DNA of 64,000 nt from an uncultured Clostridia bacterium (lineage in GTDB: Bacteria > Bacillota > Clostridia > TANB77 > CAG-508): assembly GCA_934120315.1 (NCBI GenBank), contig CAKOTX010000001.1, forward strand, positions 183,718 to 247,717, read 5' to 3'. The first letter of the stretch is position 1. Each line of letters opens with the position of its first letter. The position numbers and the translations under genes were made by a program. Shown here piece after piece: positions 63,106-64,000 of the stretch. The notes under the pieces were generated by a model that was not told the origin of the DNA, did not search any database, and saw only the letters and a program-made list of their open reading frames with translations.

Positions 63106-63188
63106 AAATAAAGAGAAAAATGTGTAAACTTGTAAAATTACATAATGTAAAATGGTATTTTTTTCTTTTTGGAAAATTGAAAAAGTAC

Positions 63189-63217
63189 TAGACAAACAAA
63201 AATGAATATAATATACT
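63189..63217 (+). promoter_or_regulatory. Promoter of the gene at 63295
   Basis: TAGACA (63189-63194), a 17-bp spacer and TATACT (63212-63217). The leader contains GCTATC/GATAGC at about 63239-63264. Confidence 0.6.
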
Positions 63218-63294
63218 GAAAGTGTATTTAAAAAGTTAGCTATCAGAAAAATTACTTAGGATAGCCAAGCAAAAAAAGAAAGGGGAAAAATCAA

Positions 63295-64000
63295 ATGAGA
63301 AGAACAAATGCCAAAATAGTTGGCGGAGTGTTAGTGCTAGCAATAATACTAGTAGCAGTAGCATATGCAGCAATAACTAATACAGAATTAAATATTAGTG
63401 GAACAGGAAAAGCAGAAGGAAGTCAAAGTAATTTTGTGGTAGAATTTATAGGAACACCAACAACAAGTGGAGATGGAACAACAGTAGCCATAATAGATGA
63501 AAAAGTAAAGACAAAAGGAACAATAACTGTAACAAAATTAACAACTAGAGGAGAAACAGCGACAGCAAAATATACAGTAAAAAATAAAAGTGCAGAATTA
63601 TCAGCAGATTTAAAAGCAGAAGCAACATGTACAAATGATGATTATTTTGAGGTAATATGTAGTTTAGATAAAACAACATTAAAAGCCCAAGAAGAAACAA
63701 TACTAACAGTATCAGTAAAGATGTTAAGAACACCAGTAGATGAAACTAAAGAGAATGTAAAAGCAGATATAACAGCAAAAATAACAGCAGAACCAAAGCA
63801 ACCAGGAGAAGAGAATAATGGAGGGGCAGATACAATATCAAGTAAAAATCCATATTTACCAGAAGGATTTAAGCATGTGTCTGGAACAACATTAGATGAT
63901 GGCTTTACAATCCAAGATAGTAAAGGAAACCAATATGTATGGGTAGAAGTACCAAGGACAACAGAAGTATATCCAACAGCAGGATTAGAAATAACAGAAT
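63295..64000 (+). CDS. TasA/camelysin-like secreted surface protein, 3'-truncated
   Basis: 235 residues are visible and the frame runs off the window. It begins MRRTNAKIVGGVLVLAIILV with a hydrophobic signal (~8-28) ending AYAAITN, then 'ELNISGTGKAEGSQSNFVVEF', which resembles the start of SipW-dependent TasA/camelysin proteins. A beta-rich segment leads to an acidic linker and NPYLPEGFKHVSGT with DSKGNQYVWVEVP, a module seen in surface proteins of uncultured Firmicutes. The SD AAAGGGG precedes the ATG. No SipW peptidase is in the window. Confidence 0.65.
   Translation, partial: MRRTNAKIVGGVLVLAIILVAVAYAAITNTELNISGTGKAEGSQSNFVVEFIGTPTTSGDGTTVAIIDEKVKTKGTITVTKLTTRGETATAKYTVKNKSAELSADLKAEATCTNDDYFEVICSLDKTTLKAQEETILTVSVKMLRTPVDETKENVKADITAKITAEPKQPGEENNGGADTISSKNPYLPEGFKHVSGTTLDDGFTIQDSKGNQYVWVEVPRTTEVYPTAGLEITE

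Noticed and set aside
1..64000. CRISPR arrays, transposases, integrases, prophage genes, rRNA genes
   Set aside because: No repeat-spacer pattern, no DDE or recombinase motif, and no rRNA sequence was seen.

Overview
This window comes from a low-GC, Gram-positive, anaerobic, probably spore-forming member of the Clostridia, most likely an uncultured gut lineage. The evidence is very AT-rich DNA, strong AGGAGG-type ribosome binding sites, TTGACA/TATAAT promoters (many with TGn extended -10 elements), a PolC-type replicative polymerase, the gdpP-rplI-dnaB and minD-minE-rodA gene orders, NrdG (anaerobic class III ribonucleotide reductase activase), a Spo0E-like phosphatase and a GerS-like protein. 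No close relative was assigned because no database search was possible. Nearly all genes, including rpsB, tsf, rpoB, rpoC and polC, lie on the + strand, so the replication fork probably runs left to right through the window.

Layout. 1-2.9 kb: 3' end of an S66 LD-carboxypeptidase, then a radical SAM/SPASM enzyme separated by one base from a membrane protein whose C-terminus is an alternating Cys-Ala tail (candidate maturase and substrate). 3-8.2 kb: rpsB-tsf, exonuclease III, an AI-2E family permease, small unknown genes, and a small-multidrug-export-like protein on the minus strand. 8.3-16 kb: rpoB-rpoC with a long leader and a strong hairpin between the two genes. 16-24.5 kb: HD hydrolase, a gene interrupted by TAG, gdpP-rplI-dnaB, an unknown gene, tilS, ftsH. 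24.6-31.5 kb: an InlB-repeat surface protein, nrdG, rpsU, the YfmF/YfmH pair, a Spo0E-like gene, and tRNA-Cys and tRNA-Gly. 31.5-44.6 kb: a DD-carboxypeptidase divergent from a 1,911-residue adhesin-like protein, an operon of an Ig-like membrane protein, a degenerate REC-GGDEF protein and a CNNM/CorC protein, a two-gene cassette bracketed by a copy of the CNNM gene's 3' end, and a frameshifted CwlD-like amidase. 44.7-49.6 kb: minD-minE-rodA-dusB, a 186-bp inverted-repeat structure, a GerS-like protein and MazF. 49.6-64 kb: a class B PBP on the minus strand, dapF, an unknown Cys-containing protein, ddl with a heterodimeric ABC exporter, a PolC with two OB domains, a DUF1294 protein, a cluster of six DnaA boxes, and the start of a TasA/camelysin-like secreted protein.

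Many genes act together in cell-wall growth and division (dapF, ddl, class B PBP, DD-carboxypeptidase, RodA, MinDE, the amidase and c-di-AMP turnover by GdpP). Others form the replication and translation core (PolC, DnaB, RpoB/C, S2, EF-Ts, L9, S21, TilS, DusB). The accessory material is dominated by large cell-surface proteins and by short, isolated unknown genes with their own promoters and terminators. The observations most worth following are the radical SAM/Cys-tail pair, the cassette flanked by a duplicated gene end, the in-frame TAG at 16672, the alternative hairpins near 6.95 kb, the duplicated OB domain of PolC and the DnaA-box cluster away from dnaA.
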